This document shows, one piece after another, positions 47,101 to 59,906 of a DNA stretch of 64,000 nt. The DNA is taken from the NCBI RefSeq assembly GCF_000208745.1, contig NC_030853.1, positions 2,413,002-2,477,001 on the forward strand. The letters are read 5' to 3'. This DNA is from Theobroma cacao (Eukaryota > Streptophyta > Magnoliopsida > Malvales > Malvaceae). Below the pieces are notes generated by a model, which was not told where the DNA came from, did no database searches, and was given only the letters and a program-made list of their open reading frames with translations. Every line of letters begins with the position of its first letter. Position 1 is the first letter of the stretch. A program made the translations under genes and the position numbers.

Positions 47101-48174
47101 AAAATGTAAATAACATTAATAAAAAATATAAAAAAATTATAATATTTTTTATTAATTTAAAAAATTGTTATTATATAATTTATTTTATAAAAAAATCAAA
47201 AAGCATCAGAGAAGAGAGCATCAGATCTGATGTTGCTCAAGAGAGGGGAGCACTAGATCTCTTGAATTTTTCTTTTGTAAAAAAAATATAATAATAATTT
47301 TAAAATTAATAAAAATAAATTATTTTTTAATATTATCACATTATCAAAATAATAGAAACACTAATGATTGACTAACGCTAGATCTATGTGTCTAGCGAAA
47401 AATATATTTTTGAGACGGAGTGTCTATTTCAAAATTAATAGACTTGTCTAGAATTTCGATTAAAACTTAGGGATCTATATATTTGACTCAAAAATTTATA
47501 GATTTTATATTTATTTGTTGTGAAAGTGGTTAATTTTGAGATATTTAAATTCAAATTTAATTAAAATTTAACTATTCATATCTGAAGTCAATTAAAACTT
47601 AATATTTGGACTTAATTATTAACACTCAAAAAAATTTGAACATGGAATAAAAAATTTGATTTAAAATTAATTTTTATATACCATAAATAAAAATTAAATT
47701 AATAATACATATTTAAAATAATTAATGAATTTTTTAATAAATATTATGTAATTAATTATAAGTAATTTATAAAAATTTAAAATTTATATTTAATATTAAA
47801 AATTATTATGAATAATCGAGTTTGAATTATACGAATTTTATAATCACGGTTTAAATCTAATTTGAATTCGTACATAATTTATTTTCCTTTTTGAAAAGCA
47901 TATTTTATTTATATATCATCACTGTACAATTTCATTGCGAATAGTTAACAAAACCACCGCATACTATATGTATAAGCACACCTTTACAAAAAAATCAATC
48001 AATGCCTAACGAACCTTCCCATAACCAAAAAAACTAAAGTTAGCACAACCTCCATTGGCGCAAATCATAACCTTCCCTCAAAAATACTTGATCCAGATAT
48101 ATTCAAATCTTGAAATCTCCTTGTCCAATTTTAAATCATACGAAATATTAGTTTTTTACCCTACTACCTATGGC
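47101..48174. other. AT-rich intergenic DNA
   Basis: Very high A+T with no gene recognised; the 100-codon frame at 48055-48357 overlaps a tandem repeat and a MITE end and is not taken as coding. Confidence 0.5.
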
Positions 48175-48272
48175 ATCTTCACCTTCTACATTTCAATTCT
48201 TAGTCTGAACCCAATACTAGAGATAGAAATAGATACCCTATTATCTTCACCTTCTACATTCCAATTTTTAGT
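48175..48272. repeat. 68-bp tandem duplication, second copy split by a MITE
   Basis: Copy 1 is 48175-48242 (ATCTTCACCTTCTACATTTC, then TTAGTCTGAACCCAATACTA). Copy 2 starts at 48243, is interrupted at TTTTTAGT (48272) and resumes at 49085 with CTCTTAGTCTAAATCCAATA. Confidence 0.85.
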
Positions 48273-49084
48273 GTATGTTTGGCCTAGCATTTTTTTAGCT
48301 TATCTACTCCCTAAAAGCAAAAGTCAAATCAAATATAATTTTTTGAAAAGCTCTTAAAAAATAGTTTTTTTTAAGAACAAAATTTTTTAAAAAAAGCTCC
48401 AAGAATGAGTTTTTTCTTCTCTTCTTTTAAAAACACATTAATTTTCAAAAAATACCTCTCTCTGAATTAATCTCCTTCTCCTCTCCTTCCCTCTACAAAT
48501 TATCATTTTTCAACGTAAATCACGATTTCCCTATCTCTACCTCTCTCTACAAAAACCAATAAAAAAACAGAAGACCCAATAACAAAATATCAAAATCTAG
48601 AATTTTTTTTGTTTTTACAAAGATTAAGAGAAAAAAAAATCTAAAATTCAAAACTGCATTCAAATACTATTTAAAGATTTTCTCTTTTTTTCACCAAAAA
48701 TGATTTTAATATTAAATACATCGTTTCCTTTTTTCTCTTATTTTTTGGGAATTGAAGCATCATGGTCCGATTGCTTGTTAAATCAACAAAAATCTAATAT
48801 TATTGCTACTATACAAGTTTAAAAATTATTCTCTTTTTTTATTGATTTTTTCGATTTTAACGTCTGAAATTATATACAAACTTGAAGCATTACATTATAA
48901 CTTATTAGGTAATTGAAGATAGTATAAATACCATTTATGGTAATTTTAACCGAAATTAGAGCTTATATAATTTATTTTGTTAAACAGTTTACAAAACAGT
49001 TTTAGCTTAATTTTAAAAGCTATTATTTTTTATAAGAGCTTAATAATAACTTTTAAGTTAAAAAAAAAAACTAGGCCAAACAGA
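48273..49084. mobile_element. hAT-like MITE, 812 bp
   Basis: Ends GTATGTTTGGCCTAG at left and CTAGGCCAAACAGA at right are inverted repeats. Flanks TTTTTAGT (48265-48272) and CTCTTAGT (49085-49092) fit an 8-bp target duplication; the undisturbed copy 1 of the host repeat reads TTCTTAGT, confirming the site. 8-bp duplications are typical of hAT elements. No transposase inside. Confidence 0.75.
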
Positions 49085-49092
49085 CTCTTAGT

Positions 49093-51081
49093 CTAAATCC
49101 AATACTAGAGAAGGAAATAGGCACCTTTTAATAAGGTATCCACGAATACCCAATTTGATTATATAAGGTTAAGGTACCCTAGGTACCCAAAGCTTACTCG
49201 AACTTGATTATGTATTATATAATATATAATAGATAATTAAATATGTAAAATTTTGTTAATATTAGGAATCAAACCCATGCATGGATGAGAAATACTCTAA
49301 ACCCTTTTCAACTTTACCAATCTTTCTTTATAATTATTGATACGTCATTAATATATTTAAAAAAACAAAACAATTCAATTATTAATTATGTTTAAATAAT
49401 ATCATATTACAAGGAATATAATTACCTATTATATATATATATATTGAAAAGTGTTATAATTAAATATAACAATCAATTATACTTCTATTAAGTACAACAA
49501 GCATTTACATTTTCATATTTAAAACATACATGATATGATTATGTGTTAAAGTCATAAAATATGTAATTATAGGTTATATATTTTAAATGATATAAGTTAT
49601 ATTTTTTTAATAGATATAAGTTATATGTTAATATTAATATATGATTAATAAATATCCTACATATTAATATTATAATTATTACGTCTATAGTAGATAGTAT
49701 TTTTGCCTATGTAAACCTATATGTTACATAAATATATTTAATTTATAGATAAATATTACTATGTATATTTATTATAATAAAATAATTTATTAGTTATCAT
49801 TACTATATAAACAAAACTTATAATTTATTAAAATTATAACTTATAAAATTATTAGTGTTACATTTATGCTTTCATCAATAAAACATATTAAAGTATGTTA
49901 TTAAGTGATAATAACTATTAATAATCATTCATTTTTTATGTACAAATAAGAAGAACGTAATAGAGATAATAACTATAACTTATAAGTTGTTTGTGATATT
50001 TGTTTTTGGTTATTCAAGTTATTGTTTAAAATATTAGTTTTTTGTTATTTAAATTTAAATTTTATTCTTTATTTGCTTTTGTAAATTTAATCATTAGTGA
50101 GTTATATGAATGTGAAATATAGTTTATTATTGCGTACAAGTACGGATTGTGGTTTGAATTCGAATAATTATCGGATAGTAAGATGATAATAGGATTCGAG
50201 AGTTTATTTAACTCCAAATAGATGTTCATGAGCTTATTTAAATATAATAAAAAATAAAAATTGAATTAATTTTTTTGACATAATTTAGAGATTTATTTAA
50301 ATATTCATTTTTTTTAAATATCAACCATAAGGTGAATAATGGTGAAATGTCAAAAGGTTTTTACCTTCTTTTGTTTTTGTTTTTGATTTAATTTGTGGGT
50401 TGAATAAAAGCATGACGGCAGCTTCGCCACGTCATCTCCTCTTCTTTCACTTGTTTCCATCGAGAAAGAAGCCAAAGTAATTAGTATTTGTACTAGAAAC
50501 CGACGAAGTTATCTGTTGTGAAGTAATAGTTTCATCTGTTTTTCCAATTCTATAATGGTGATGTGATGCCCTCATGTGACAAGACAGAAATCTCCGTGTT
50601 CTATGCCATTATATCTAGTTTTAGGGTTTACGAAAATTTCGCCGGTTTTAAGAATATACTATCATGTCAAGAGTAAGGTCACGTTTGGTTCACTAAAATA
50701 CTTTTTTCATTTCAACTTTACATTGTTTCATTCATGTATGCACTAAAGAATGACATTCCGGGGGGCGCTTGTTCCTTAAACTCCATGAATCATGCACTAA
50801 GGAATAGATTAATAATTTTTTTGAATAAAAATATCCTTGCTAATTTTGCAAAATATTCTATAGTTTAACAAAACCCTTGGTTATTCTCCCTTTCTAAAGT
50901 AAATCCTAATTGCCAATTAACACGATATATAAATATGTCGTTTTTGTTTCTCACTTGTTTCCAATGACTACGTCTAACTGTAAGAAGCGTCATATTTATG
51001 TTTTAATGACGACTAAGAGGATTCGTTAAGAAAAAACATGGATTAGACCTAATGGTAAAGGGATAATTATAATTTTATTCA
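49093..51081. other. AT-rich intergenic DNA
   Basis: No gene recognised. Contains short AT dinucleotide runs (for example 49432-49443). Confidence 0.5.
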
Positions 51082-51153
51082 ACCATCTTTGCTTTGTCGA
51101 TAGAGCGCATGGCTTTTAACCATGTGGTCATGGGTTCGATTTCCACACACAGA
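51082..51153 (+). pseudogene. Decayed tRNA-Lys(UUU)-like sequence
   Basis: The D-arm end (GATAGAGCGCA), a perfect anticodon stem (CATGG/CCATG) with loop CTTTTAA giving anticodon TTT, a variable loop TGGTC and a box-B-like GGGTTCGATTTCC are all in place. The acceptor stem does not pair and the T stem has a mismatch, so it is unlikely to be a working tRNA. It could also be the head of a tRNA-derived SINE; the T-run at 51164-51171 would serve as a Pol III terminator. Confidence 0.55.
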
Positions 51154-51561
51154 TGTATAATCTTTTTTTTGTATAATTTGGGTAGGAGTGGTCAATTTTT
51201 TCGATTTTGATATTAATCATTTAGGAATGACACTCTATTTGACTATTTTGATCGATTTTTTTATCCCAAATTTATAATTACATCAACTAGAAAAAAAATT
51301 ATTAATAATATTTTTTAAATATAGTATATAGATATAAATATTATCAATATTGTTAAAATACACTTTAAAAATATATGACTCATTTGATATTTTTAAAATA
51401 TATCTTAAAGATATTATCATTCAAGGCAAAAGAATCTACCAAATTGATTGAGAAAGATTGATTTCTGTTATTTTTTAATTTTTATTTATAATTCATTCGA
51501 TTTTAATTTTTTTTATCAAAATTTGATTAATTCAATGTTTAAAATATTTTTAAAATGGAAT

Positions 51562-52053
51562 TGATCTCGAGGCATTATAAAAACACTTGGGTGTTCTAAA
51601 AGACATAAATTGTAACGAGGTTAAAAACCCTACTAAGGTGAATTTTCAATCTTGGCAAAGTTGAAAACTCCATTAAAGTGAAAAAATAATCAAAATCTCA
51701 CTTTAGTTGGCTAGACCAAAGATACTAAAAACTTCTTATTCTTGTGAAAAAAGCTTATAGAAAATAAGCAATCTTGCTTAAAAAAATTCTTTATTAATTC
51801 TCAACTTCAATGTCTCATAACTAAGCCTAAGGGTCCTATTTATAATATTATAACCCACACCTTAATAAAACTTTACTTCATATTGTCTAATATAATTAGA
51901 ATAGTTAACAAAAGATTTAAATAAAATAAGTGTTTTATTCTTAAATAGAACATGACTAGCTTAAAATCCTAATACAAGTAAATTAAATAAAAAAAATCCT
52001 ATTATAACTATAATTCCTAAATAATAATAATATAATAATATACTCCTATATCA
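51562..52053 (-). repeat. 3' LTR of chromovirus-like element
   Basis: Pairs with 56489-56982; shared text includes GTAAAAACACTTAGG-like starts and a TATTTATA stretch. The minus-strand tract CCTAAAGAGAA next to 52054 is the polypurine tract. Confidence 0.88.
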
Positions 52054-52119
52054 TTCTCTTTAGGTTGGAGAAAATTTGTCTTCAAGATCCATGTCTTCTT
52101 CATGTATTTCATAATAAGG

Positions 52120-53170
52120 AATGAGATCAATTACATTGAAAGTTGCAAAAACTTCATAATCTCCAGGAAGTTCAATCTTGTAAGTATTCTCATTAATACG
52201 TTCCAAGACTCAAAATGGTCCATCAGCTCAAGGAGATAATTTTGCACGAGACTTAGAAAAACATTTTTTTACTTAAGTGAATCCACACTAAATCTCTTTT
52301 TTTGAAACTAGCTGACTTTTTATGCTTGTTGGTTTGCTTTTGGTATCTGCCAGTTTGACGAATGGTCTTCTCTCGAGCTTCTTCATGAAGCTTCTTGATT
52401 TGCTTAGCACGCTCTTTAGCATCATCACTAAATTCATGAGTAGTTGGTAATGCAGGGAGGTCCAAAGGACTAAGAAGGCGTTTTCCATACATTACTTCAA
52501 ATGGACATCGTCTAGTGGTTTGGCTCATAGAATTATTATAAGAAAATTCTACTTGCGCTAACACAAGATCCCATTGGCAAATGTGTCTACCCACAAAGCT
52601 TCATAATAAGTTTCCCAAACTTTTGTTGACTATTTCTATTTGACTATCCGTTTAAGGGTGACTTGCTAAACTAATTTGCAAGTGAGTTCTTATTTTTCTC
52701 CAGAGATTTCACCAGAAATGACTCATGAACTTCACATCTCGATCTAAAGTGATAGTTTTTGGAATTCCATGAATTCACATAATTTTATAAAAATACAAAT
52801 CAGCTATGTGAGAAGCATCATCAGTTTTATGGCATGGCACAAAATGAGCCATTTTGGAAAATCTATCGACGACCACCATTACAGAGTCCATTTGCTTTTG
52901 AGTTCTTAACAAACCTAAAACAAAATTCATACTCACATCTACCTAAGGAGCTTCAGGAATGGGTAATGGATTATACGTACCAATGTTTTGATTTTCAAGC
53001 TTGGCAATATGCAAATACTACACCTTCGAATATGTCAGATGATATCTCATTTCAGCTTGGGCCAATAAAACTTTTCTTTCACAAGAGCCAACGTTTTGTC
53101 TTTCCCAAAATGTCCAGCTAATCCTCCATTATGAGATTCTCAAATAATAGATTGGTGTAAAGAACATTGA
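52120..53170 (-). pseudogene. Chromovirus-like integrase, broken
   Basis: Minus strand: H2C2 finger (around 53150-53060, HNGGLAGHFGKDKTL) with the second Cys pair partly lost. The catalytic core is much changed. The C-terminal part is 52594-52253: FSYNNSMSQTTRRCPFEVMYG, then ARQIKKLHEEAREKT-like residues and KKRDLVWIHL. Beyond a stop the tail reads DGPF*VLERINENTYKIELPG and ATFNVIDL, the typical integrase C-terminal ending of these elements. Confidence 0.8.
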
Positions 53171-53299
53171 GGGATGCATAGTTGGTTACCTTTGAAAAGA
53201 TACCTTCCTTATTGATGAAATTGTCGATAAGGATGTTGAGAACTAGACTTCCATATCTCACCAAATTCAAGATCTTATATAATTCTTTTACAACTTCAA

Positions 53300-54545
53300 T
53301 GCCAACAACCTTTAATTGTAAGGTAGATAGGAGAGTAAGGTGATGACTTAAAGCATTAGCTACCTTGTTCTACGCACTTGACTTGTGCTTGAGGAGAATT
53401 AGAAAGGCTTAAAGGAACTCACTCCAAGTTGCATGTCAGCAATTAAGCTTGTGTTGAGAGTTGAGGTGTTTAAGGGCTTTGTGGTCAAAATACAAGATGA
53501 ATTCTTTTGGCAACAAACAGTGACTCCAATGATCTAGAGCTTGAATAACAGTATAAAACTCCTTATCATATGTTGAGTATTTCAGTCTTGCATCATTGAT
53601 TTTCTCACTAAAAAAGACAATTGGTCGTCCTTCTTGAGAAGAACAGCACTAATACCAACATTGAAGGCATCATAATCAACTTTAAATACCAAATCACAGT
53701 TCGAAAGTGCAAACACGGGAACTTTAGTAATCCTTTCTTTCAATTCCTCAAAGCTATGTTATGTCTTTATACTCCATATAAAACTATCTTGCTTGAGGCA
53801 TTCAGTAAGTGGAGCAACAACAAAACTAAAGTTTTTGATGAAACACTGGTAAAAAGAGGTCAATCCATGAAAGCTTTGAACGTCATGAAGTGACTTCGGA
53901 ACTGGCCAATTAACAATAGCATCAACTTTGCTTTGATCCGCTTCAATCCTTTAGCTTGAAACAACATATCCCAATAAGATAACTTTGTTTGTCATAAATT
54001 CACACTTTTTAAGTTAGCAAAAAGCTTTTGCTCTCAAAGTACTTCAAAGATCTGTCATCAATGTTCTAGATGCTCTTTCTTATTTCTACTATACACCAAA
54101 ATATCATCAAAATAAATCACAACAAACTTTTCAATAAAAGGCGAAATACTTGGCTCATTAGGTGCATGAAGGTGCTGGATGCATTAAAGATGTCAAATAG
54201 CATAACTGTCCATTCATATAGCCCATCACGAGTTTTAAATGCATTTTTCCATTCATTTTCAAGCCGCATTCGAATTTGGTGATAACTACTACGCAAATCA
54301 ATCTTGGAGAAGATAATAGCACCATGCAATTGATCCAACAAATCATCAATTCTAGGAATGGCAAAACAATACTTGATGGTGAATTTGTTCACAACATGCC
54401 TATTAATGCATATACGCCATATTCCATTTTCTTTTGGAATTAATAAAGTAGGAATTGCACAAGAACTAACACTTTTTCTTACCAGGCCTTTTTCTAGAGG
54501 TTGTTTGACTTGATGTTGTAATTCCTTATGCTCGTGCGGACTCAT
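53300..54545 (-). pseudogene. Chromovirus-like reverse transcriptase and RNase H, broken
   Basis: 54545-54117 reads MSPHEHKELQHQVKQPLEKG, CAIPTLLIPKENGIWRICI, IPRIDDLLDQLHG, IIFSKIDLRSSYHQIRM and FKTRDGLYEWTVM. These are reverse-transcriptase blocks with the first catalytic Asp (KIDLRS). A further part at about 54060-53600 has FANLKKCEFM, ILLGYVVSS, and FELLKERITKVPVF-like RNase H-connection text. The YVDD box region is near 54110 and is obscured by a frame break. Confidence 0.85.
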
Positions 54546-55043
54546 GCGATAAGCAAGCTTGTTTGGAATTACAAAACCAGGGATGAAATCGATGGCATGC
54601 TAAATATCTCGCATTGGTGGTAACCCGTGGGGTATCTCATCAGGCACAACATTACAAAACTCTTGAATTATGTGTTTCACATCTTTGTATAAGGGTGAAG
54701 ATAATTCATTTTCCTCACAAACTAATAAAAGATATAAGAGGCTTGAGCCATGATAAACTTTGTTTAAGCCAGACACAGTGATGAGTGCTTCTTCTTGTCT
54801 CTTTGGTCAGTCTTTTGGCTTTAATGGAGTTAATATAATTTTTACTTTATCTTTGATGAAAGAAAAAGTATTCTTATATCCATCATGGTCAGCTTGATGA
54901 TCATATTGATATAGGCATCCCAACAACATGTGGCATGTGTCCATTGAGATAACATCACACCAGATTTCATCTGGATATTTATTTCTAATAGAGAATTGAA
55001 CATAACAATGCTTTGTTACTTTAGCTTTGTTTCCTTTTCTCAG

Positions 55044-56325
55044 TCATTGTAGCTTGTAAGGATGAAGATGTACTTCAGTTGGAAATTTCAACTTTTCCAC
55101 CATGAAGTTAGCAACAACATTCTCACAGCTTCCATTATCAATAATAACATTGCAAACCTTCCCTTGGGATGTGCGCCTTGTATAGAATATGTTGCGATGA
55201 AGCCAACTTTCATCTTTAATCATCATAACAGTATTGAGATTACAACGAACAATAAGAGCTTCTCTATAGTCAGCATAAACTTCTTCTATCTTTTCGTTGT
55301 TGAATATTTCTAACTCATCATCTACTTCTTTCATGTTAAGTTCTTCTAGAACTTCTTCTTCTACTAAGGAGATAACTTTTTGATTTGGATAATCATAAGC
55401 AATATACCAAAATCTTTGGCATTTGAAGCATTTCTTGTTAACATGAGAAGCACGAGTAGAAGTAGTTTCTTTATCATTGTTGTTGTAGTTTTGAAAGAGT
55501 TTACCTTTGGAGGTGGAATAGTTGCTGAACTTTGACTTTCATGATTTGAGGTAGATTCTTGTTGTTTAGATGAGCTCATTGAGCTTTTCAGTGATTATTG
55601 TTTCTTAACCTATAATGCTAATCTAATGATATTATTTAAGTCCTAATATGGTTGTAGTTGAACAACATCTGTAATTTTAACATTAAAACTTCCAAGATAA
55701 TGAGCTACATTTGTTCTTCAAGTTCATGGACATCACACTTCATGTGAAGTTGTTTGAACTCTATTGTATATTCTTCCACCAACATTGTTTTCTACCTCAA
55801 GTTATGAAATTTGATAAAAAAATTTTGTCGATAATGCTTAGTAAGGAACTTACACTTGAATTCTCGACGCATTTTATCCCATGTTCTGATCTTGTTGCGG
55901 TCATCTTTTTCTCGTTGTCATTTGAGATTTTCTCACCAAATAAAGGCATACTTCTTCAATTTAATTGCAACAAGCTTCGCACGTTTTTTATCTGGAATAT
56001 CTTTGAGCTCAAAAACTTTTTTCACTATGTAGAGTTAGTCAAGAAAGTCATCAAGGTGAAGTCTTCCTTCAAACTCAAGGATGTCGACTTTGATTCCTAA
56101 ATCTCTGGTAGCAACAGTTCTCAAGTGACGAATAGATACTTTTTCATTAGAGGACGAATTTTGATAAAAAAGGTTGGTATCATTCATTTCATCCCTGGAG
56201 CTGTTAATGTTGATTTGAGCATCACGTCTTGCAATTTGTTCTTGTAATTCTTGAATTTGATGATGTAGTTCTACAATCTCGATCTCGTGATCATCTATTT
56301 AACGATTTTGGTGTCTTGGCGGCAT
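55044..56325 (-). pseudogene. Chromovirus-like gag and protease, broken
   Basis: Gag starts at 56325 (MPPRHQNR) with an early stop, then a coiled-coil-like ELHHQIQELQEQIARRDAQI, and the capsid core with DILEFEGRLHLDDFLD and AFIWWENLK. A CCHC-like knuckle (KCFKCQRFWYIAYDYPN) lies at about 55430-55385, with the last Cys changed. Protease is 55334-55044: VIIDNGSCENVVANFMVEKL, where DNGS holds the catalytic Asp (usually DGGS here). Confidence 0.85.
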
Positions 56326-56470
56326 TTTATTGTATGGTGATGACAATGTGGTGATGTAGAAAAAAAGATAATGATAAAAATATAAAGCAATAAAAGAAAT
56401 AGAATTACTCGAACAAAGGGTATTGAAACCTGACAACGAACTTAAACTACGGAAGCAAACAATGATCCAA

Positions 56471-56488
56471 CTTGCTTTAATACCAAAC
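56471..56488 (-). other. Primer-binding site, initiator tRNA-Met type
   Basis: On the minus strand, TTTGGTATTAAAGCAAG next to the right LTR resembles TGGTATCAGAGC, complementary to initiator tRNA-Met. Confidence 0.65.
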
Positions 56489-56982
56489 TGACGTCTAGGT
56501 GTTGTAAAAACACTTAGGCATTGTGAAAGACACCAATTGTGACAAAGTTAAAAATCCCACTAAGGTAAATCACCAATTTTGGCAAGGCTGAAAATCCCAC
56601 TGAAGAGAAAAAAATAGTCAAAATCCCACTTTAGTTGGATAAGCCAAAGATACTAAAAACCTCTTACTCTTTTGAAAAAAACCTAGAGAAAATAAGCAAT
56701 CCTATTTAAGAAAATATTTTTTATTAATTCTCAACTCCAATGTTTCATAATTAAGCCTAAGAGTTCTATTTATAGTATTATAGCCCACATCATAATAAAA
56801 ATATACTTCATGTTGTCTAATACAACTTAAGTAGTTAACAAAAGGTTTAAATAAAATAGATGTTTTATTCCTAAATAGACATAACTAATTCAAAATCTTA
56901 ATACAAGTAAATTAAATAAAAAAAATTTATTATATCTATAATTTTTCAATAATAAAAAATCTAATAATATACTCTTATGTCA
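56489..56982 (-). repeat. 5' LTR of chromovirus-like element
   Basis: 494 bp starting TGACGTCTAGGTG; the partner at 51562 starts TGATCTCGAGGCA, so several substitutions separate them. Confidence 0.88.
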
Positions 56983-58419
56983 AGAACCAATTAAATGCTA
57001 ACGTTTAATCCTACATGCTTATTCCGTTTCACTTCGAAGGAAATGAATATGTAGAATAACATATTTATAGTAAAAGGAAAATTGACTGAAATTTGCTTTA
57101 ATATATATATATATATATATGTTTGTACTAATTTAAATTCAAATGTATAGTTTTATACGAAGGCAGGCCCAAACCCCCCAAAGCTTTTCCCTTAGACAAC
57201 CAAAGTCTGATTTGACATTTTCTTTTTGAGCAGAGGGGGGATCAAGAGTTATTTGTCCAATTCTAATCTTTTACCTTTTTGCTAAGAAAAAAATCTTTAA
57301 TATATGTTTTATGATTTTAAGAAAAACTTTATTTGGGTCATCTCAAAAAATAAAAAAAACGAAAGAACTAAATTAATTTATTTTTTATATTAAAAAGTAT
57401 AAAATATCTGTATTATAAAAATTTTTTAAATTTATTTTAAGATGAATATTTAATTTATATTTAATTTAAAATTAATTGATAACAAGTGAAGAGGTAAAGG
57501 CAAGTGATCGAAAATATCTTTTGCAAAAAGATAGAGATATTGGATTTCAAAGGCTGGAATTAATCAAACACGGGAAACAAAACTATTAAACAAATTTTGA
57601 AATGACATGAAAGGTTTTTCTGACAAAAGCCAAGAATAGTATTATGGTTGCAGACAACGTTTTCCCAGGCCAGCTGCTTTATCAGGCCGGACACTGTTCT
57701 ACACTCAAATCGTTTTTTTGTCTTTAAATATATATTATTTTATTTTATTTTTTATAATACAAATGTTTAATAGTTTTTTAATGTGAAAATTTTTTTGAAA
57801 ATTAAAGTTGTAATATCAAAAAAAATGAAGTGTTTCGAAATAAAAAAAATATTATTTTGGAATATTTAAATAAATAAAGGAGAGAGAAAAAAGTATTAGT
57901 ATTATGGACATTGGTTTTCCGGTCAAGCATATATCATTGCTGTGAGCCCACTTGCTCTTATTTCTTTGCTAGTTGCAGGACATATAGTACCATGGACTTG
58001 CTCGAATCAATAACTAGTAAAAGATCTTTTACAAAATAGTTTTCTTTTTTAGTAAAATACAGAAGCTCAAATTTTCTTTTTAACTAAAGTTCCTTGAAAT
58101 TTAATAAAAAATACATTTACTCTATCTTAATTTAAAAATTATCTTATCTTGTTGAAGTTGGATTGAAACTATATTTATCCCTTAAAGAAATTACATCGTT
58201 TAAGTTAACTTTAACGGCATATTTGGTTAGGGAAACGTTATTCAATTGGTCATTTCGGAAGCAATTGAAATAGTTATTACCGATTTTAATAGCTATTTCA
58301 TGAGTTAAGGAATGAGTAAATTTTTTTTTTTATAAAAATGTCCTTAATCATTTAATTAAATTACTACCTTATTGTAATAAAACATAAGTCTAACATATAA
58401 AAGTTTATTATGAATATAT
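56983..58419. other. AT-rich intergenic DNA
   Basis: No gene recognised. An (AT)n microsatellite lies at 57101-57120. Confidence 0.5.
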
Positions 58420-58661
58420 GTGTGAATGTTCATTATGTTACGGCTTACGAAGTTCAGATCAAGTTAAACAGCTCAATAGGCTAGATAAAAGATGTGTAAT
58501 TTGATTTGAAACCCTAAATAGAATTATATTAGAGTTTGGGTTAAATGGTTGTCAGCGTATAAATAGGTTCTTCACTTCTTTTGTAAAGATGTACTGGAAT
58601 AAAATCATTTTACTTTTCCTAAATACTTTTTCTTATAGTTATTCTTTCAGGTTATATTTCA
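58420..58661 (+). repeat. Probable copia 5' LTR
   Basis: Contains a TATA-like TATAAATAGG at 58558-58567 and ends TTTCA just before the primer site. The left boundary is approximate because no partner LTR was found. Confidence 0.5.
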
Positions 58662-59045
58662 TAATATGTTATCAGTACGATTTTCTAATCTCTTAAGTTT
58701 TGATTTATTTAGTTTTCATCATCTTTAAGCGATTTCAATGGTTGGTCTTTTATTTTTGGTTTTACCAAATGAGGTAAGTAACTTCACATCTCTTTAGTGT
58801 TGTCATCCTTGAAAATTAACTTAAATGAGAATTTGCTATCATGTAGCATATATTATACTTTGTCCCTTTATTGCAAAGTGAATTTGCTATTTATATAACT
58901 AGTAATGAAAAATCATGAACTCCGATCCATTTCTTGAAAAGAATATGACATCATTTAATAATTATAATCATGGATATGAAAGAGGTCGCCACAATAATTG
59001 CAATCGTAGTCGTTACAATCACTATTTTAATTCTAAAAATATATT

Positions 59046-59190
59046 TATTCACCAGAAGTGAATGGATAATTTTAACGCATCAGAAATTAATGGATACTTT
59101 TTGTCTCACCAAAAGTGGATGGATATTTTTTAACTCATTAGCAGTGGACGAATACTTTTAACCCATCAGAAGTGGAAGAATACATTTTAG
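59046..59190 (+). repeat. Short tandem repeat in copia gag
   Basis: About four diverged units of the type AACCCATCAGAAGTGGACGA. Another unit appears at 61188-61217, on the other side of the inserted elements, so the insertion split the array. Confidence 0.7.
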
Positions 59191-59194
59191 GTTT

Positions 59195-59906
59195 TAGGTA
59201 ATGTTCAATGTGTCTGATTAAATTACGCTACAGTGCTTTTTTTACAACAAATCACTACAATGTAAGATTGCAATACAATTACATTACAACCAATGGATGT
59301 AATGTGATTGCAGTTTAAAACCAATGCAATCAAATTGCATTGCACTCTGCAATATTATTAAAAACATTTTTACCTTTCAATTTTATTACTTTCTTAAAGA
59401 CATTTTGCAATGTTATAATTGGTTTTTTTTCTTAAATAGATTTTGAGGGATGACTCTTTGTTACTCTCATTGGCCATTCTTTATTGGATGGTTGATAGCG
59501 ATTGTCAATAAAATTTATATTATCTTTTAAAGAAAAAAAATTAAAATAAAATATATAATATAAGAAATTATATTAAGGAATGAAAATAAAATATATAAGA
59601 TTATAATATAAATGAAAATAAAATATATGACATTAAAAATATATTTAAGATATGATATTATATAAAAGTTAACAATAAAAAATACAAGTATATTAAATTT
59701 GTACTTTAATAAATATGGGTAATTTTGAAAATTGATATTACATTCTCATCAAAGTACTTGTAAATTAAACGCTATAATGTTATCTTCTTTGCATTTTAAT
59801 TATTACTTTATTTATAAATCAAATTGCAATGTTATTTCCTTGAAATCACATTGCTTATAATTACATTACCTGTAGTCATATTGTACGTAAAGTACCAAAC
59901 AGTACC
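59195..59906. mobile_element. MITE candidate with repeated CAATG/ATTACA ends
   Basis: Left end AGGTAATGTTCAATGTGTC and right end ...CCAAACAGTACCTTA are imperfect inverted repeats. Both sides are rich in CATTGCAATGT-like and ATTACATTAC-like words that are mutually complementary. No coding sequence. Boundaries are approximate. Confidence 0.45.

Larger units (their letters stand above)
51562..56982 (-). mobile_element. Chromovirus-like Ty3/gypsy LTR retrotransposon, 5.4 kb
   Basis: LTRs at 51562-52053 (492 bp) and 56489-56982 (494 bp) begin TGA and end TCA/TGTCA on the plus strand. Minus orientation: primer site next to the right LTR, then gag, protease, reverse transcriptase, RNase H and integrase, polypurine tract next to the left LTR. 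Compact size, short LTRs, Met-type primer site and the protein motifs fit chromovirus-type Ty3 elements (Reina/CRM-like side; no chromodomain was seen). Flanks GGAAT and AGAAC may be a decayed 5-bp target duplication. All genes are interrupted. Confidence 0.9.

Noticed and set aside
48055..48357. 100-codon frame starting MAQIITF
   Set aside because: It spans a tandem duplication and the end of a MITE, so the frame is accidental.
55711..56100. 129-codon plus-strand frame
   Set aside because: It is the opposite strand of the chromovirus-like gag, whose conserved residues read on the minus strand.
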